A DNA stretch of 64,000 nucleotides, from assembly GCA_008933995.1 (NCBI GenBank), contig WARS01000014.1:2899192-2963191 (forward strand), in the 5' to 3' direction. Below, in pieces: positions 52,053 to 63,809 of the stretch. The notes beneath the pieces are model-generated. The model searched no databases. It worked only from the letters and a program-made list of their open reading frames with translations, and had not been told where the DNA came from. This DNA comes from Datnioides undecimradiatus (Eukaryota; Chordata; Actinopteri; Lobotiformes; Datnioididae). Position 1 is the stretch's first letter. The number at the start of each line of letters is the position of its first letter. Position numbers and translations under genes: made by a program.

Positions 52053-52199
52053 TTATTCTGGGTTCTTCTGTGCATGCAATGGGCAGCCCTGCAGGTACCG
52101 CTCTCCCTTGGCTGAGACCACTCCAGACAGACTGCAGTAATTTACATTGACAAAGCTGTCAGAGGAGAGGTGGCCTCCCGCATGGTGATGGATGCCGAC
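52053..52199 (-). CDS. Candidate 3'-terminal coding exon, unknown protein
   Basis: The segment is open for 48 codons in one frame and ends in TAA (complement of 52053-52055). It begins immediately after an excellent splice acceptor: reading the minus strand, about 45 nt of nearly pure C/T (complement of 52202-52246) end in CCCAG at 52200. The translation begins VGIHHHAGGHLSSDSF and closes with CPLHAQKNPE. It has two Cys and a His cluster, no membrane segment, and no domain I recognise. Synonymous positions favour G/C, unlike the AT-rich surroundings, which suggests coding. A GG|GTAAGA donor at 52614 upstream defines a 415-nt intron and keeps this frame if the preceding exon is read as proposed. 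The other two frames stop after 18 codons or fewer. The nearest poly(A)-like signal seen on this strand is an ATTAAA at 51532-51537. It could instead be a noncoding exon or chance. Confidence 0.42.
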   Translation of the reverse strand, partial: VGIHHHAGGHLSSDSFVNVNYCSLSGVVSAKGERYLQGCPLHAQKNPE

Positions 52200-52614
52200 C
52201 TGGGAGGAAGAAGAGAATGGGGGAGAAAAGGAGCGGAGAGGAGAGGATTCAGGAAATGAGCAAGGAGCAAAGGCAGATATCTGATTTTTTTTTTTTTTTT
52301 CAGGATGTAGTGCTTGAATAATACTGAGCACACACAGTAATAAGACAGTGAGTAATACAATAAGAGGATTTTCACTTTCTACAAGAGATCAAAAGCACTC
52401 CTCTACAAGTCCAGAGCTTCTATCTCCGTGTATGTCCAAAGGCTATCGATGGAAAGCTCCCTGGCACTTACACCCTTACAGCAAAATGCAATATGAGACA
52501 CACCAGGTCGTATCAATATTTTATGCCTCTGTCTGTCTTTCGCATGGGGGTTAGTGGAATAACAAAATAAAGTAACAGAACAGTGGGAGAGGAAGGAAAC
52601 GCATAACTTCTTAC
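52200..52614 (-). other. Predicted intron, 415 nt
   Basis: Reading the minus strand it begins GTAAGAAG (52614 downwards) and ends with a long C/T-rich tract and CAG at 52200. Both ends match the vertebrate consensus well. A 14-nt T-run on the plus strand (52287-52300) lies inside it. Confidence 0.4.
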
Positions 52615-52682
52615 CCTCCCTGCTTTTCCATTCCAACTTCCTGTGGAAAGATGTGCTGACGCTGCATCTCTCAGGGCAGGTG
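52615..52682 (-). CDS. Candidate penultimate coding exon, unknown protein
   Basis: The 3' boundary is a strong donor on the minus strand (GGGAGG|GTAAGAAG, junction between 52615 and 52614). The 5' boundary is a weaker acceptor, CCGCACAG, at 52683-52690. The 68-nt exon carries 2 nt of a split codon plus 22 codons, and its phase matches both the downstream exon (phase 0) and the upstream candidate at 52800-52871. The translated part begins PALRDAASAHLSTGSW. An in-frame TGA lies just upstream of the acceptor, so the frame must come from splicing. An alternative start is ATG at the complement of 52665-52667 (MQRQHIFPQ...), but that frame ends after 18 codons in the next exon. The exon sits in a GC-rich pocket (52.64-52.87 kb). 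The function is unknown; the donor is the solid part of this call. Confidence 0.25.
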
Positions 52683-52870
52683 CTGTGCGGTGTCAGGGGC
52701 CCCCGGTGAGCAGCTCCTCGCTCCTGTCACCTCTACTAACACCGGCCCTCGTCAGCAGGGGCCGGCGCCAGCGCCGCAGCCTCCCACTCCTCCTGTCACC
52801 TGTCCTCACACAGGCCAAGGTGACTTTGTTCCCTCCTGATGGAAAAATGACAGCTGCTGCAGCTACAACG
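52640..52870. other. GC-rich, CpG-containing pocket
   Basis: The GC-richest 200 nt of the window, with GGCCGGCGCCAGCGCCGCAG at about 52760-52779. Open frames exist on both strands. It could be exonic (see the minus-strand candidates) or a small CpG island. Confidence 0.5.
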
Positions 52871-52871
52871 T
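52800..52871 (-). CDS. Tentative upstream coding exon, unknown protein
   Basis: The minus strand shows CTCCCTGACTTTTTCAG before 52871 (good acceptor) and ACAG|GTGACA at 52800/52799 (usable donor), giving a 72-nt exon. The frame that fits the next exon reads VVAAAAVIFPSGGNKVTLAC and is open. It also runs open without splicing back to a Met near 52929. The intron to the next candidate exon would be 117 nt, within the usual range for fish but unusually GC-rich with a poor pyrimidine tract. A 107-codon ORF on the plus strand (52643-52966) overlaps, so composition alone may be keeping frames open. This is the weakest of the three exons in this model; the agreement of phases is the main reason for listing it. 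Confidence 0.15.
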
Positions 52872-54504
52872 CTGAAAAAGTCAGGGAGCAACCAGTAGGC
52901 TTCTCGCTCTCTCTGTCCTTTTCTCTCATTCTTTATTGCTCCCTTCTTCTCTCTACCATTCTCTAAATCCGTCCATTCTGTCTGTGCATTTTCTTTTTCA
53001 TTCTGCTCACCTAAAATGAATTTGCTTGAATTAGTTTGTTTTAATGCAGCACAGTGGGCTGCTGTGCAAAACACATGTTAAGTGCAACCTTGAGAACCTT
53101 AGGAAAAATGTATAGTTAATGTGATGGCACCCTCTGCAAAAGCTGACTGAACTGACCGAACACAGTTGCTTCTGTCTGCTAAAATACAGAACTTGTTTGA
53201 ATTTAATTATAAACCATGTTTGACTCAACAGTAATGTCATCAATCTATCAATCATTCTCTGCCAGTGATATTAACAACCAGACGGCCCTACAAACAATTA
53301 AAAAAACGTTTGCGCCAGAACCCACACTTCATTATCTCTCTAGTTAATGTCTCCTTCCAACCTACGGACAGTTGTCCTGTACAGCTCAGTGACCTTTTGA
53401 ATGAGCAGCCACTGGGAGCACAAGTTAGCAGGCTAGTTGATATGCTAGTCAGCTCAGGGAGTTAAATATCTTAAAAAAAACCTGCTAATGTATCAGGGTA
53501 CCCTTATTCTTCAACACTGCAGCTGCTAACAAAATACTGTTTAGCTTATAAGCCAAAGGTATCTGTAGAAATGTTTAGGTATGTCTTTGTCCCCAGTATT
53601 TATTTCGAGTGAGAAAATATCAATAATACATTTTAAAACCTCACGTAGCCTCACGTGTTATTTTGCTAACTGGCTGCTTGTGTTCCCAGCCACACTTTTA
53701 ACAGCCTATGTAAATTCAGGAAGGTAACTTTTTTCTTTCAACTATCCGACTCTCATTTTTCTTTCAATCCAAATCAAATTTAAATCTCTTTTGTCCCAGC
53801 TAAGACCTGCCTCAGTAGTCAGAGCCAGATTGCTGTGCTGTCACTGTTAGTTGGGTTGATGCAGACCAATATGGATCCCTTTCAATAGATCTCAGCTCTG
53901 GGACACTGGGATTTATAGTCTGGCATAATTTGTATCCCACAGTTACTTTCATGCAATGAATGGCAATTAGAGACCATTAGATACATTAATTTCTTCCAGC
54001 AATGAATCCCTCCTCATATTTGCATTACACTGCTTCTTTAAAATCTTTAGAATTCACCAGAGGGGGATTTCCTGCAGCATCGAGGTCTGAATTATCTCAC
54101 TTGACATGCTAACTCTGAATTCGACATGATACTGGCTTGGGAATCTGTGGAGTAAATAGTGAGATTTTCATGTTTAGGGTGATAGTGTTGAAAATGTTTC
54201 ATTTGAATTACAGATGGCTCTGGGAGCATTGTGGCATGACTGAAGGGAGAGTAATTGGTGAAATGTAGATGACACACAATGCTGCACGCATTAGTGCTGC
54301 AACACATCCTGAAATTGGAGCTGCTTATTTCATTTCTGAATGCTCTCACTCTTGTTGTTTTCATAGCAGACTGATTTGTCTGCTCTTCTCCTGTTGCGCT
54401 GTAGATTGCGTCCCGAGCTTTTGAGCAGCTCGCATGAAAAATGTCTGCTGTCAACACAGTGTGTCTCCTGGACAATGGTAGCTGAAATCCTGTTTTGAGC
54501 TTCG

Positions 54505-54522
54505 TTTTTTTTTTTTTTTTTT
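54505..54522. repeat. Poly(T) run
   Basis: 18 T; read on the minus strand as a Lys run in a spurious ORF. Confidence 0.8.
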
Positions 54523-55087
54523 AATGGGTAGCAGGGACTAAAACCTGATGAAATGGAACAGTTGTGTTGAGTGTTCACACACACACAAAGGGAGGACAGA
54601 GAGACAGAGAGTGTGGTGAAAGACAGAAAAGATTTCCGTGTTTTCCATTCCCTTGAGCACTGGAAGGATGTTGTGCTGGGGACTCATGCTGTGATAAAAG
54701 GGGAGAAACGGGATATCAAACTATGCTGTCCACCTGCTGTCTTCTCTCACATTTATCATTAGACGAACCTGTCATATAGGCCTCGCTTCGGTCAATTATC
54801 ACCATCATCCATGTCCACTGTTAGACAATATATGGTGAGTGGCCATCTGCTGTGATATATAGCCAGAATTAAGGGTCAAGCAAGTGCTCTGCTGAAAAGT
54901 TGCCTTGGTCAAAGCTTGAGACAAACTTCTGACGATGTCATCTCAGAAATAGGAAATGAAGGACTGCAGCGAGAGCTCTTTGAAAATCATTTAGACTTTC
55001 ATGTAAAGTTTAACTCACGTCAGTCCAAACATCTCTGCTCAGTTCTGTCAGAGTGGATGGAGGATTCATTTGGACGACACTACCCTC

Positions 55088-55135
55088 CTCTCTCTTTCTC
55101 ATGCACACACAGACTCACTCACACACCCTCACTCG

Positions 55136-55169
<34 letters not shown>

Positions 55170-55190
55170 CACACACACACACACACACAC
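55088..55190. repeat. Compound CT/CA microsatellite
   Basis: Interrupted CA and CT units, with two cleaner CA blocks at about 55146-55167 and 55170-55190. Confidence 0.9.
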
Positions 55191-57359
55191 CTATATGATG
55201 TACTGCTGTGTGAGAGATATCTCTGACAGCCTCATGTTGACTCATTTAGCATCTGGCACTGCTCATCGCGGCACTCCATGGATGCCAGCATGTGCTGTAT
55301 AGCTAGCACTGCTAGTTGTCCATATTTCCACCTCATTTTCAAGATCTTTCACACCGAGGCTGATGATGGCGGGTGATGACATCATCATTCAAGCATGTGC
55401 GGGAAGGTAAACATCTGGTAAGTGCTCTGTCTGAAAGTGCCATAGACTCTCATTTATGGACAGCCATTCGGACTCCGAGATGTGATTCAGCAAATATCGT
55501 TTTTCTCGATTTCGAAGCTTTTCTCTCGGTCAGACCTATATCATCATTTTTCCTCCAGGGGCAATAATATAGCAGTGCTGAAAGATACCTATTATGCTCG
55601 GCTGTGTCATTTTAGGTTTGGTACACAGTGTTTTCAATCTCAGAGGTGTACACGTTTGAGCCACCAGCTGTGAGGGAGACATCACTGTGCTGGTCCACCG
55701 TGAATCCAGTGACAACTTTCAATCAGTGGGTTTTTCTTTCTCAGAAAAATACGCAGCAATTAGTTGTATTTCCTGTGATTGTAAAACTCTCTCTAAGGAC
55801 TCAACAAAATGGGTGTTTCATTATGATAACCTACGATAAAAAAAAGAAATTAATTAGTTTGGGATGACAAACACTTTTTCTTTCTTTTTTTACTAATGAT
55901 GTAAAAGTTGTTCAGACGGCGCTTTTCTATGATTCTGAAACTGTAAATTAGAACATAAGGCCTTTGAAGATTAAACACCAATTCATCTGTCATGAATTGT
56001 TCATTTTCCTTGTAACATAATGGCTATTCTTATAGGTTGCTCTTCATTCAGGCTTTATCATTTATTATGTTCATTATTCCCGAGGACAGATAAGTGCATT
56101 TCCTCCCTTTTTTTCCCTTTTCTGTGGGTTTAAAACCCGGAGCTGGAAATCAAGCATTCCTTTGTTCACTGTTCATTTGGATGGCAGACTTTGCTGGCTT
56201 GTCCCTCTAAGCAATGATATTGTGGAAGCAGCTCATGGCAAGCATCCTCGGAAAAGATATTCTGCACCGCTTAGCAGGTTCATGAATACTGAACGGCATT
56301 GTAAAGATCAAACAGAGTGAACGTGGTGTTCCAGCGTGCGTGCTGGAGAGGAGTGTGGCTGACACTTTGACACTTGCAATTGTGTCATTATTACTGTGTG
56401 GTGATGGTCGGGGTAAATGTTTATTGAAATGAAAATCTGCCATGAGCTATGTACTGTAGTTAGACATTTTGTAATAGTTACAATTGCATTTACACTTTGA
56501 TGTGAAAGCAAACTTCTTTATTTAGTCTGTCTTCACTGTAAATGTGCTACTATAATAAGAGTCTGGACGACTGGTCCGCTTGTTTTTTGGCAGCTTCTAA
56601 TAAGAGATTCTGGGCCTGACCACTGAGTCACTCTGTCTTGGTTTATTCTGGGTTTTGAAAACCTTCCAGATAGCAGCAGATAAAACCATATTCCATAGTT
56701 TTTACTCCCTTCTGGTATGCTGGATTCAGTAGTCAGAGCCTCCTTTAGAGGGGGCACTGTGGCTGTCATATTTCTCCTTTATAAAAATGGGCTGTTTAAA
56801 GCAAAACAGCAACAAGAGATGTAAGGGCGCTTGCACCTGTCTGGCGCACTGTCTCGCCCTGCCTATAGCCGTCGCCTCTCCTTGTCCTTCATCTTTGTTT
56901 AGAATCCTTGGGTCTGTTTTGGTTAAATGAGGTTCACGACCCTGGCTTTCTGCATCACCAGGCTCTCACATCGTTTCCTCATGGTCGAGGGGGAGAGGCT
57001 GGCACTCAGATGGAAAGCACTCTCAGCAGACGGTTTAGTAATTACACACTGGAAACCAATCAGCCTGAACGCTGCTTCTTAATTAGCAGAACAAAACAAT
57101 AGTGCATGGATTGGAGGACCCTGGAGGTCACACGCTCCCCTCAGGTATCCCACCGAGGTGCGCTTTAAAGAGCCTCGATCCTCTTTGCCCACTCTTCACC
57201 TCCCGGATCAGACACAGAGGCTTGCAGTGATCACAGATGCATCTCAGCAGGCAAAACGAGCCGCCTTGTGTACCCAATGAAGGAGCCAGATCACTTTGGA
57301 TGTGGCAGAGATACTCTTTAAAGGTGCAACTGCCTGATAGCTAGAATGGATGAGCATTC

Positions 57360-57980
57360 AGGCCGGCTGCTGGTGGATGCAAGCAGAAGAGAAGAGAGGT
57401 CACCTAATCCATTCTAATCAAGGCTACAGGAGCAACACACATGGTATTCATTAGTAAACAAGAGAAAGAGCAGCTCCACGACAAACAACTTGGCCATAAT
57501 TAGCATGTAGAGGATCTTGCGGTGAACAAAGCCTGTGATAGGGGTCAGGACGAACCTTCTTTGTGTTTAATTCTCACAATCGAAGCTCTTCACATCAGAT
57601 TACACCGGCTCTAAATCCATACAGTTTGATAAATGCTTCAACTATAAATGGACTCTTGCATTTCTCTTGCACATTTGATATTTACAAGGATATTCATAAT
57701 GTCTCATAATGGACTATGTATGCTTGCAATAATTCATCCTGTAATACAACCCGGCCTAAATTACTACCACGAGAAGACTGCTTCCAATTTCCTGCATGAA
57801 AAGATCTCAGAAGCCCACAGTCCCTACATAAAGCTTCTCAAAAATGACAGTAAAAGCATTCCAGATGAAGAAAACCTGAAATATGTGGATTATGAGCACA
57901 GGAGTGCGTGGGTTACAGAATTTGTAGAGCTGCTGCAGTCTGACATGCTGCCAGGTTTTTTTTTTCTATTCTCTCCTATT
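57360..57980. promoter_or_regulatory. Enhancer-like block, homeodomain and bicoid-type words
   Basis: Contains CCTAATCCATTCTAATCAAGG (57403-57423) with a TAATCC core (OTX/PITX-type), CCATAATTAGCATG (57494-57507), and many unique balanced segments. It overlaps the 113-codon ORF at 57648. Regulatory role inferred. Confidence 0.28.
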
Positions 57981-57989
57981 AACAGTTAG
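57648..57989 (+). other. 113-codon ORF of uncertain status inside an enhancer-like block
   Basis: An ATG-initiated frame runs from 57648 to a TAG at 57987. Its central part (about residues 45-103) is hydrophilic and protein-like, with segments such as SIPDEENLKYVDYEH and WVTEFVELLQSDML, using a normal spread of codons and no low-complexity run. The last residues come from a T-run and look non-coding. The only GT after the coding-like part is CCAG|GTTTTT, a poor donor, and no convincing acceptor precedes it. The region also carries TAAT-core words and balanced composition typical of conserved noncoding elements. It could be a conserved noncoding element with a fortuitous frame, an unrecognised exon, or a decayed exon. 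Confidence 0.2.
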
Positions 57990-59782
57990 GTAGAGCAGGC
58001 TGGTAATAGTTTTTTCATGTCTATTAATGTCTCTCTCCAGAGCCAGCAGTTACATGCTGTGTCATTAAAGGTCAGAGCAAATTGGATCCTCAAATGAAGA
58101 CGGTGTGAAAAAAAAGCAGGACTTCTTAATAGCTCACGTAAGGATGCCAATAAACGCTCTGATTATTATTAATGATTTTTCCCTGTATTGATTTGGCCCT
58201 GTCTTGGGTGATCTCCCATAGTCAAAATATAAATGTGAGGCACTCTGCAGCAGCTGAGTGCTATTTTACATATGTTTATTCATGTTGTTGTTTGTATGAA
58301 TCTGTGGCGATGCTGTATATATATGCCAGCCAGCAATGTTTTTCTGCACTATGCAAGTATGTAAAAAAGTGGAGAAAGTTACATTCATAGTTATAGAATT
58401 GAAAACCAATACATATCTAGAAAGAAATGAAGAGCAAGAGAGGGAAGAGGCACACAGATAGAGGCTATACACTTTGAATGACAGTAGGATGTTCCTGAAT
58501 TCCTGGAGGACAGTAAATACTTTATTTTCTACTTCTTAATATTAACCACATGCACACACTGAGAAGATATGATCTGATCTTTATGTTTATTAATATTAAT
58601 GATGTGAAGTATGAACATGGTTTTCTTCAGCATAAGGACAATATATTATTAGCAGAGACATAAAGTGAAGCTGGCTGATTAGGGACTGCGCAAAAATTAT
58701 TAGGGTAGTAGTAGGTGGAGGGAGGTGCTGGGGGGGATTGAATCTTTCATTTCTTTTATTTTGAAAAAAGCTATTAAGTTATTAATAATTTCTTTGGACC
58801 CTCTGAGCGGGTAAAATTTGTTTCATAATTGATAACTAAAAAAGGCAAAGCACAGAAACATTAAAAATGTTTTGTAAATGTAGAAATACTATAAAAAATA
58901 AATTATAAGTTTGGGAAATTTGAACTTTTTAAATTAATGCTAACTATGATTTTTAGAGCCAGTTCCTGTTTTGTTATCAGATACTAAAGAAATGGTTGAA
59001 TATCAATATTGACTAAGTTACCATTAAACCTTTCAGCTGTGATGCAGACTAAGGTGTTATTGTTTGTGTTTGTCATAACTGATATATTTATCCTATTAGG
59101 TGGTTAACTGTGAGGGCATAAATTAAACTCTGAAAGTAAGACAAGTTTGTTTTTCTCAGTATTTGACAAAATGCACCTTTATGACCTTGCACCGTGCACT
59201 TGTGATTATTTGATCCTTTTTCATTTTAATATATTATTTTTGTTCTTTCTTTTTATTGAACCCATGACTTAAGTCTGAAATATAAATTTGGGGTGAGTAT
59301 AAAATAAAAGTCAGACTACCCTGCAGCAAAAAAACAAAAAAAACAAAAAAAAAAACTAGACAAAAAACATAACCCTCCTCTCTCCCACTGTAATAATTTT
59401 CAAACGGTCCCTTAGTGCTTGTAGATGCTCAGACTGGAGTAAAGCAAGTGCCCTTCAGTTAGTAGCTAGTCCATTTGAATGTAACATAACTGCAAAACAA
59501 AGCCAAACCCTAAACACTAAAAAGCACTACAATAATTTGTCAAAGGGGCTCTGTTTGCCCTTTTCCACAGCTGGTTGGCTGTCATCACTTCACTAGGTGC
59601 CGGAGAGTCCAATACTTGGTAATGCTCATAGCACCTTTGAGGACAACGAGACAGACGCACCTTCCCCCCCTCCCCATCATTTCTCTGCCATATCGACTGC
59701 CAAGTTGATATTTCAGTTTCTGTTATGTGACATTTGGCTGACTGAACAGAGGTGTCGGGGACAGCCGTCACCAGGAGAGAAT
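57990..59782. other. AT-rich noncoding stretch, no gene seen
   Basis: Includes A-rich interrupted tract 59327-59366 and many TTTTTATT-type words. No credible exon or RNA. Confidence 0.5.
59327..59366. repeat. Interrupted poly(A) tract
   Basis: A-runs separated by single C, about 40 nt. No retroelement body recognised upstream. Confidence 0.75.
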
Positions 59783-59938
59783 GCAGAGCGGGTGGAGGGA
59801 GGAAAGAAAAGATAGAAGGAGCAAAAAACAGAGGAGGAGGGGTGTTGAAAGAGACACAGAGAGAGAACTAAGAGACAGTGAGTGAGCTGGAGGGATGGAA
59901 GCAAAGGAGGAGAGGAAGGGAAGAGTGAAAGAACTGTC
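59783..59938. other. Purine-rich (GA) tract
   Basis: About 155 nt of the plus strand are overwhelmingly A and G. This clears stop codons on the minus strand and creates the window's longest ORF (59768-60295, 175 codons, Ser/Leu-rich), which is therefore not a gene. Such tracts can adopt triplex (H-DNA) structures when mirror-symmetric; symmetry is not evident here. Confidence 0.65.
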
Positions 59939-61218
59939 ATATCCACCCTTATCACAGCGGTCTGCAGTTTTCCAAATGTCTCTTTTCAAGCAGCGCCGGA
60001 GTGTGCATATTAACTGTAATGGTGTGTCTTTGTCCAGGCTCCTGCTAGGCCATTCACATCCCGCACACTCTCTGCAGGCGAACTCCACCACGCCACCACA
60101 CACCCAACCAAGCCCTGAAGTCTCACCAGCACTACAAATAGACGTTTCCTTGTTTTTCAACCAAAGGGTATCTTTTCTGTTCTTTCCAGGGAATGTGCTG
60201 GGGGAGACTTTCACATGATTTTTGAAAGAGAAGTGAGAAGAATAACTAATAAAAGCAGTCAGAGTGTGGATGTTAAATACTGCATGTCGCACCACAGATC
60301 GGGCAGAGTTTGATTTACTGATTTATTAAAGAGAAAGGTTGCGAGACTCACTCAGCTGGTGTCATGTGTGATCCTTGTACGCGCAAACACTTTCATTGGA
60401 TAAACTGTCCAGATGTATCGTTCCTTGCCTGTGTTAAGTAGCTCATCTGAACGCTGTTATGCAATGATAACCTTGAAATCCAGCTTGCTGAGAGCTCAAT
60501 CTGTGAATGCAATGCTGTAGAAACGTGAGGCACATAAAACCTCGCATCAGATAAATAAGCAAAGCCACATACCCAGTTGAAATTTTAATGAAATCCCTAC
60601 ATAAGATATGTGTTTGAGTCTGTCGTGTGCCAGGCAGACACGCTGGCTCATGAGTGTCCACGTAATGCATGCTTGAGGGATATGTGAGTACCCTTCATGT
60701 GTATTCAAGGATTTATATGATTAGTAAGAGCTGAACGTGATTAATCCCAGTCTGGGAATTTTCTTTATCAGAGCTACATCACAAGAAATGTAAAACACAC
60801 AATACCAAACTGAAACATGGCCAGAAACAAGTACTGTACATGCACAGCAAGCCATGTTTATTGTTGTTATTGTTACTTCACTGTACTTGGAACAAACAAC
60901 ACTTTAAACCTCTCTGTGGACATCATGGGAAGAAGGAGCAGGTAAAACAGCACATTACAGCCTTCTTTGTCCCAAAATACTCTAATTGTCACATTGTACC
61001 AAAAGCAAGTTGTCACGTTGAAACATCACTTTCTCAAGATGCCTGGACTGTCCTTTGTTAGAAATGTGTTGAGTTCACTGTACAGCTCATTGTGTGGATA
61101 ATTTCCTTAGAGAGACTGTTTTTGTCTCAGATGTTCATTGTTTTTTTGAATAAATTCACTGTAGTCATTTGAAGGCAGGGGGGTAGTGTGGTATAATAAG
61201 AAGTTGGAACACATCAAT

Positions 61219-61265
61219 AAGTAGTTTTACTCAAGTACAGAACCCAAAATACATTTTGAGGTTTC
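61219..61265. mobile_element. Fragment resembling a common teleost dispersed repeat
   Basis: AAGTAGTTTTACTCAAGTACAG followed by ATTTTGAGGT recalls the widespread fish repeat with TAGTTTTACTTAAGTAC and TTTTGAGGTACTT. It is short and diverged; remembered family match, not computed. Confidence 0.4.
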
Positions 61266-61912
61266 GGTGTTAGAAATCGTACTTCTGACTTGTCTGTACA
61301 GTTTGTTCTAACCCTAATGAAGAGGGTATGGCAACCACCTTGTGTAATCAGTTCATTAAAATGTTAAACTTTCAAACTTCAACTCAAATTTAAAGTTAGG
61401 ACACAAACATTAAAAAACACTTTTTTGTGTTTTTTTTTCAAAAAGTGCAGTGTTTCAATGACTGAACCAAACTAGCAGAGGAATAATGTACTTTCACTTT
61501 TGAAAACATTTAAACATCAAATTTTGAGACTTCAGTACGCAGTGTCAGGATCCTCGTTAGAGTGTCTGTGCATGCAGTGTTCCCTCTGGAAGCTCCTGCA
61601 CCAACCCTGTCACATTTACACAAGATGAATGCACGGCCTGTAACTTTTGTGATATAACACACTGCACTTGCTAATTACACTATTTTTAGCCACATGGCAG
61701 TCAGCAGTGTTGTTCAGTCAGTCGGTCAAACCACTCTGCTCCCAGCTCTAATATTTCAACAACTATTAAAGGGACTGACAATGTATTTGGTAGAACCAGA
61801 CATGGGAAAACACCTGTACTGTTGCCTTTGGTGACCCCCTTGTCTTTTGCTGTTCCCAGTGGATGAATTTTAATATTTCTTACTGGTCACGATTTTTCGC
61901 AAATTAACCAAT

Positions 61913-61942
61913 GTTATTTCTTAATTTGTTATTTCTTAATTT
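61913..61942. repeat. Perfect 15-bp tandem duplication
   Basis: GTTATTTCTTAATTT twice in immediate succession. Confidence 0.85.
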
Positions 61943-62929
61943 CCTTTGTGACTAACTTTCATTTTCCCATTTTAATTTGGTGAGGATACAGGAATATAAA
62001 AAAATGAGACTGAGTACATGAGTTACATGAAAGTACCACAGATGCTATTAATGAATAGTAAAGAAGATAGGGAAATAAATAAGAAGATGGAAAAAACCTA
62101 CCCCTTAGAGCCATCCCCTGTACCTTAGGCCACAGGAAAGAAAGAGAAAAAGAGACAAAAAGGATGAAAAACAAATGAAAACTGCAGCAAATTCAGACCA
62201 AACTTACTTTATACATACGCCAACGTTTACAATAAATAGAACATAGCAAATATCTACAGCTGCTAAATGTACAGACGTGTGAATGTGACAGTCTCTTGTC
62301 TGATGTGATTCTTTGCTTAACAAAGCCTGACAGTCTGGATGAACTTGCTGCACTGACACAGACACAGGCCGAGCACCTTGGCATACAGTTTTATAGCTTC
62401 ATTACTGTAAGTAGAGACACTGGATGGTAAATTGAGCATAAATTTCTGTCTCCTATTTCTTAGCAAAACTTAAATATTACCTTTATTTACATCTCTATGA
62501 AAACTTCCTGCTCTGATGATTTGCTGGAATGTATCCAATGACAGAGGACCAATCCAAAGATCCAGAGCTCAGTCACGCACAACTGGTGATTTACCATGAT
62601 TCATTTGTTTAAGTGCATCATATAGCTCCTTTAAATTAAAGAGGGTTGTGTAAATGGATGGGGAACATACAAACCATAGAAAGAGAATCTGTTTTTTTAG
62701 TCTTATTTCACATGAATGAAGCTGCTGAAAAGAAGATTGACTCTCCTGCTTTGTATAAGAAAAACTATGTGACTTTTGATCTTTTAATGTTTTTGATAAT
62801 TAAAAAGTTGGATTAACATTTAGTGCAGTGCGGTTTGTCTTGCTCTGTGAACCAAAAACTCCTTTGTGTATCTAAAAAAATTCAATTCAATTCACCTCAA
62901 TTAATAATGCTTGCTTTCTTGAGTTTTAT

Positions 62930-63040
62930 TGTGACAGAGGCAAAGCCTGTTGTATCATTACAAATAAAACCTTTCACTGCGTCCCATAATTAGCTCATGG
63001 CTGTCATTCTAATTAATTCAGTAAGACCAGATTCAAACTG
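62930..63040. promoter_or_regulatory. Conserved-noncoding-element-like patch
   Basis: Contains CCCATAATTAGCTCATGGC and CATTCTAATTAATTCAG with balanced sequence. Inference only. Confidence 0.22.
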
Positions 63041-63809
63041 AGGAACAAAATGTGAGTCCTGCAGTACCATTAGATAAAAACCAAAAAATCTTAAAGCACA
63101 AGCTATTAATGTCTGCCTCTAGATTCATATTAATTAGCATAGTGTTCAGATAATGACATGTAAACAATCACTGTTCCTTAAAAATTATATTTTCCCATAC
63201 TAACAGAGAGAAAAATACAGTCTGTATGTGAATATGATTTATGTCTTGCAGAGTGAAACGTAAACTGCTTCAATGATTGATTTTTAATGCTGAGTCATTG
63301 TTTGGGTTGACATGTCCACGCATGAAGAGATGCCTGGATATTTACTGCAAAACAGAAGGATGTGACAATATATTCATGATACACCAATTTATTCTTATCT
63401 TATGAAATAATTTAAAATTGATATTATGAACAATGAAAAATGAAAAATGAACATCACTTGTCGATTGAAACGGATGGACTTTAAATGAGTATTTACTGCC
63501 TGTACGGTTAATTAACAATAACCTATCACCAATCTATTAAAAGTAGTAAAAGCTTTTAAGATTTGACAAGTAGTTGTGTATAATTCACTTTTCTGGACAG
63601 TTTTCTAGTTTATTCTAGATGATTCTGTAAGAAAAAGTTTTTAACCTAAAAAAAAAAGTTTTTAGGATATAATATGAAAAAAAAATGAAAGCGCAGCCTT
63701 CCAACCCACCCCTTCTTATTTTAGCACACTAACAGGCTGAACTAAGATGGTGAACTTGAAAAGGAATATTATCTTCTGGACAACAGCATGTTAACATGGT
63801 CACTGTGAG

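Larger units (their letters stand above)
52872..57359. other. Noncoding stretch, no gene supported
   Basis: Unique AT-rich DNA with a T-run at 54505-54522 and the CA/CT array at 55088-55190. The 127-codon minus ORF at 54092-54475 and the 128-codon plus ORF at 54916-55302 (partly THTHTH from the CA array) lack splice support. Confidence 0.5.

Noticed and set aside
54916-55302. 128-codon plus-strand ORF
   Set aside because: Core is a CA/CT microsatellite translated as Thr-His repeats.
59768-60295. 175-codon minus-strand ORF
   Set aside because: C-terminal part is Ser/Leu low complexity from a purine-rich plus strand; an overlapping plus-strand ORF is equally open; no splice or start support.
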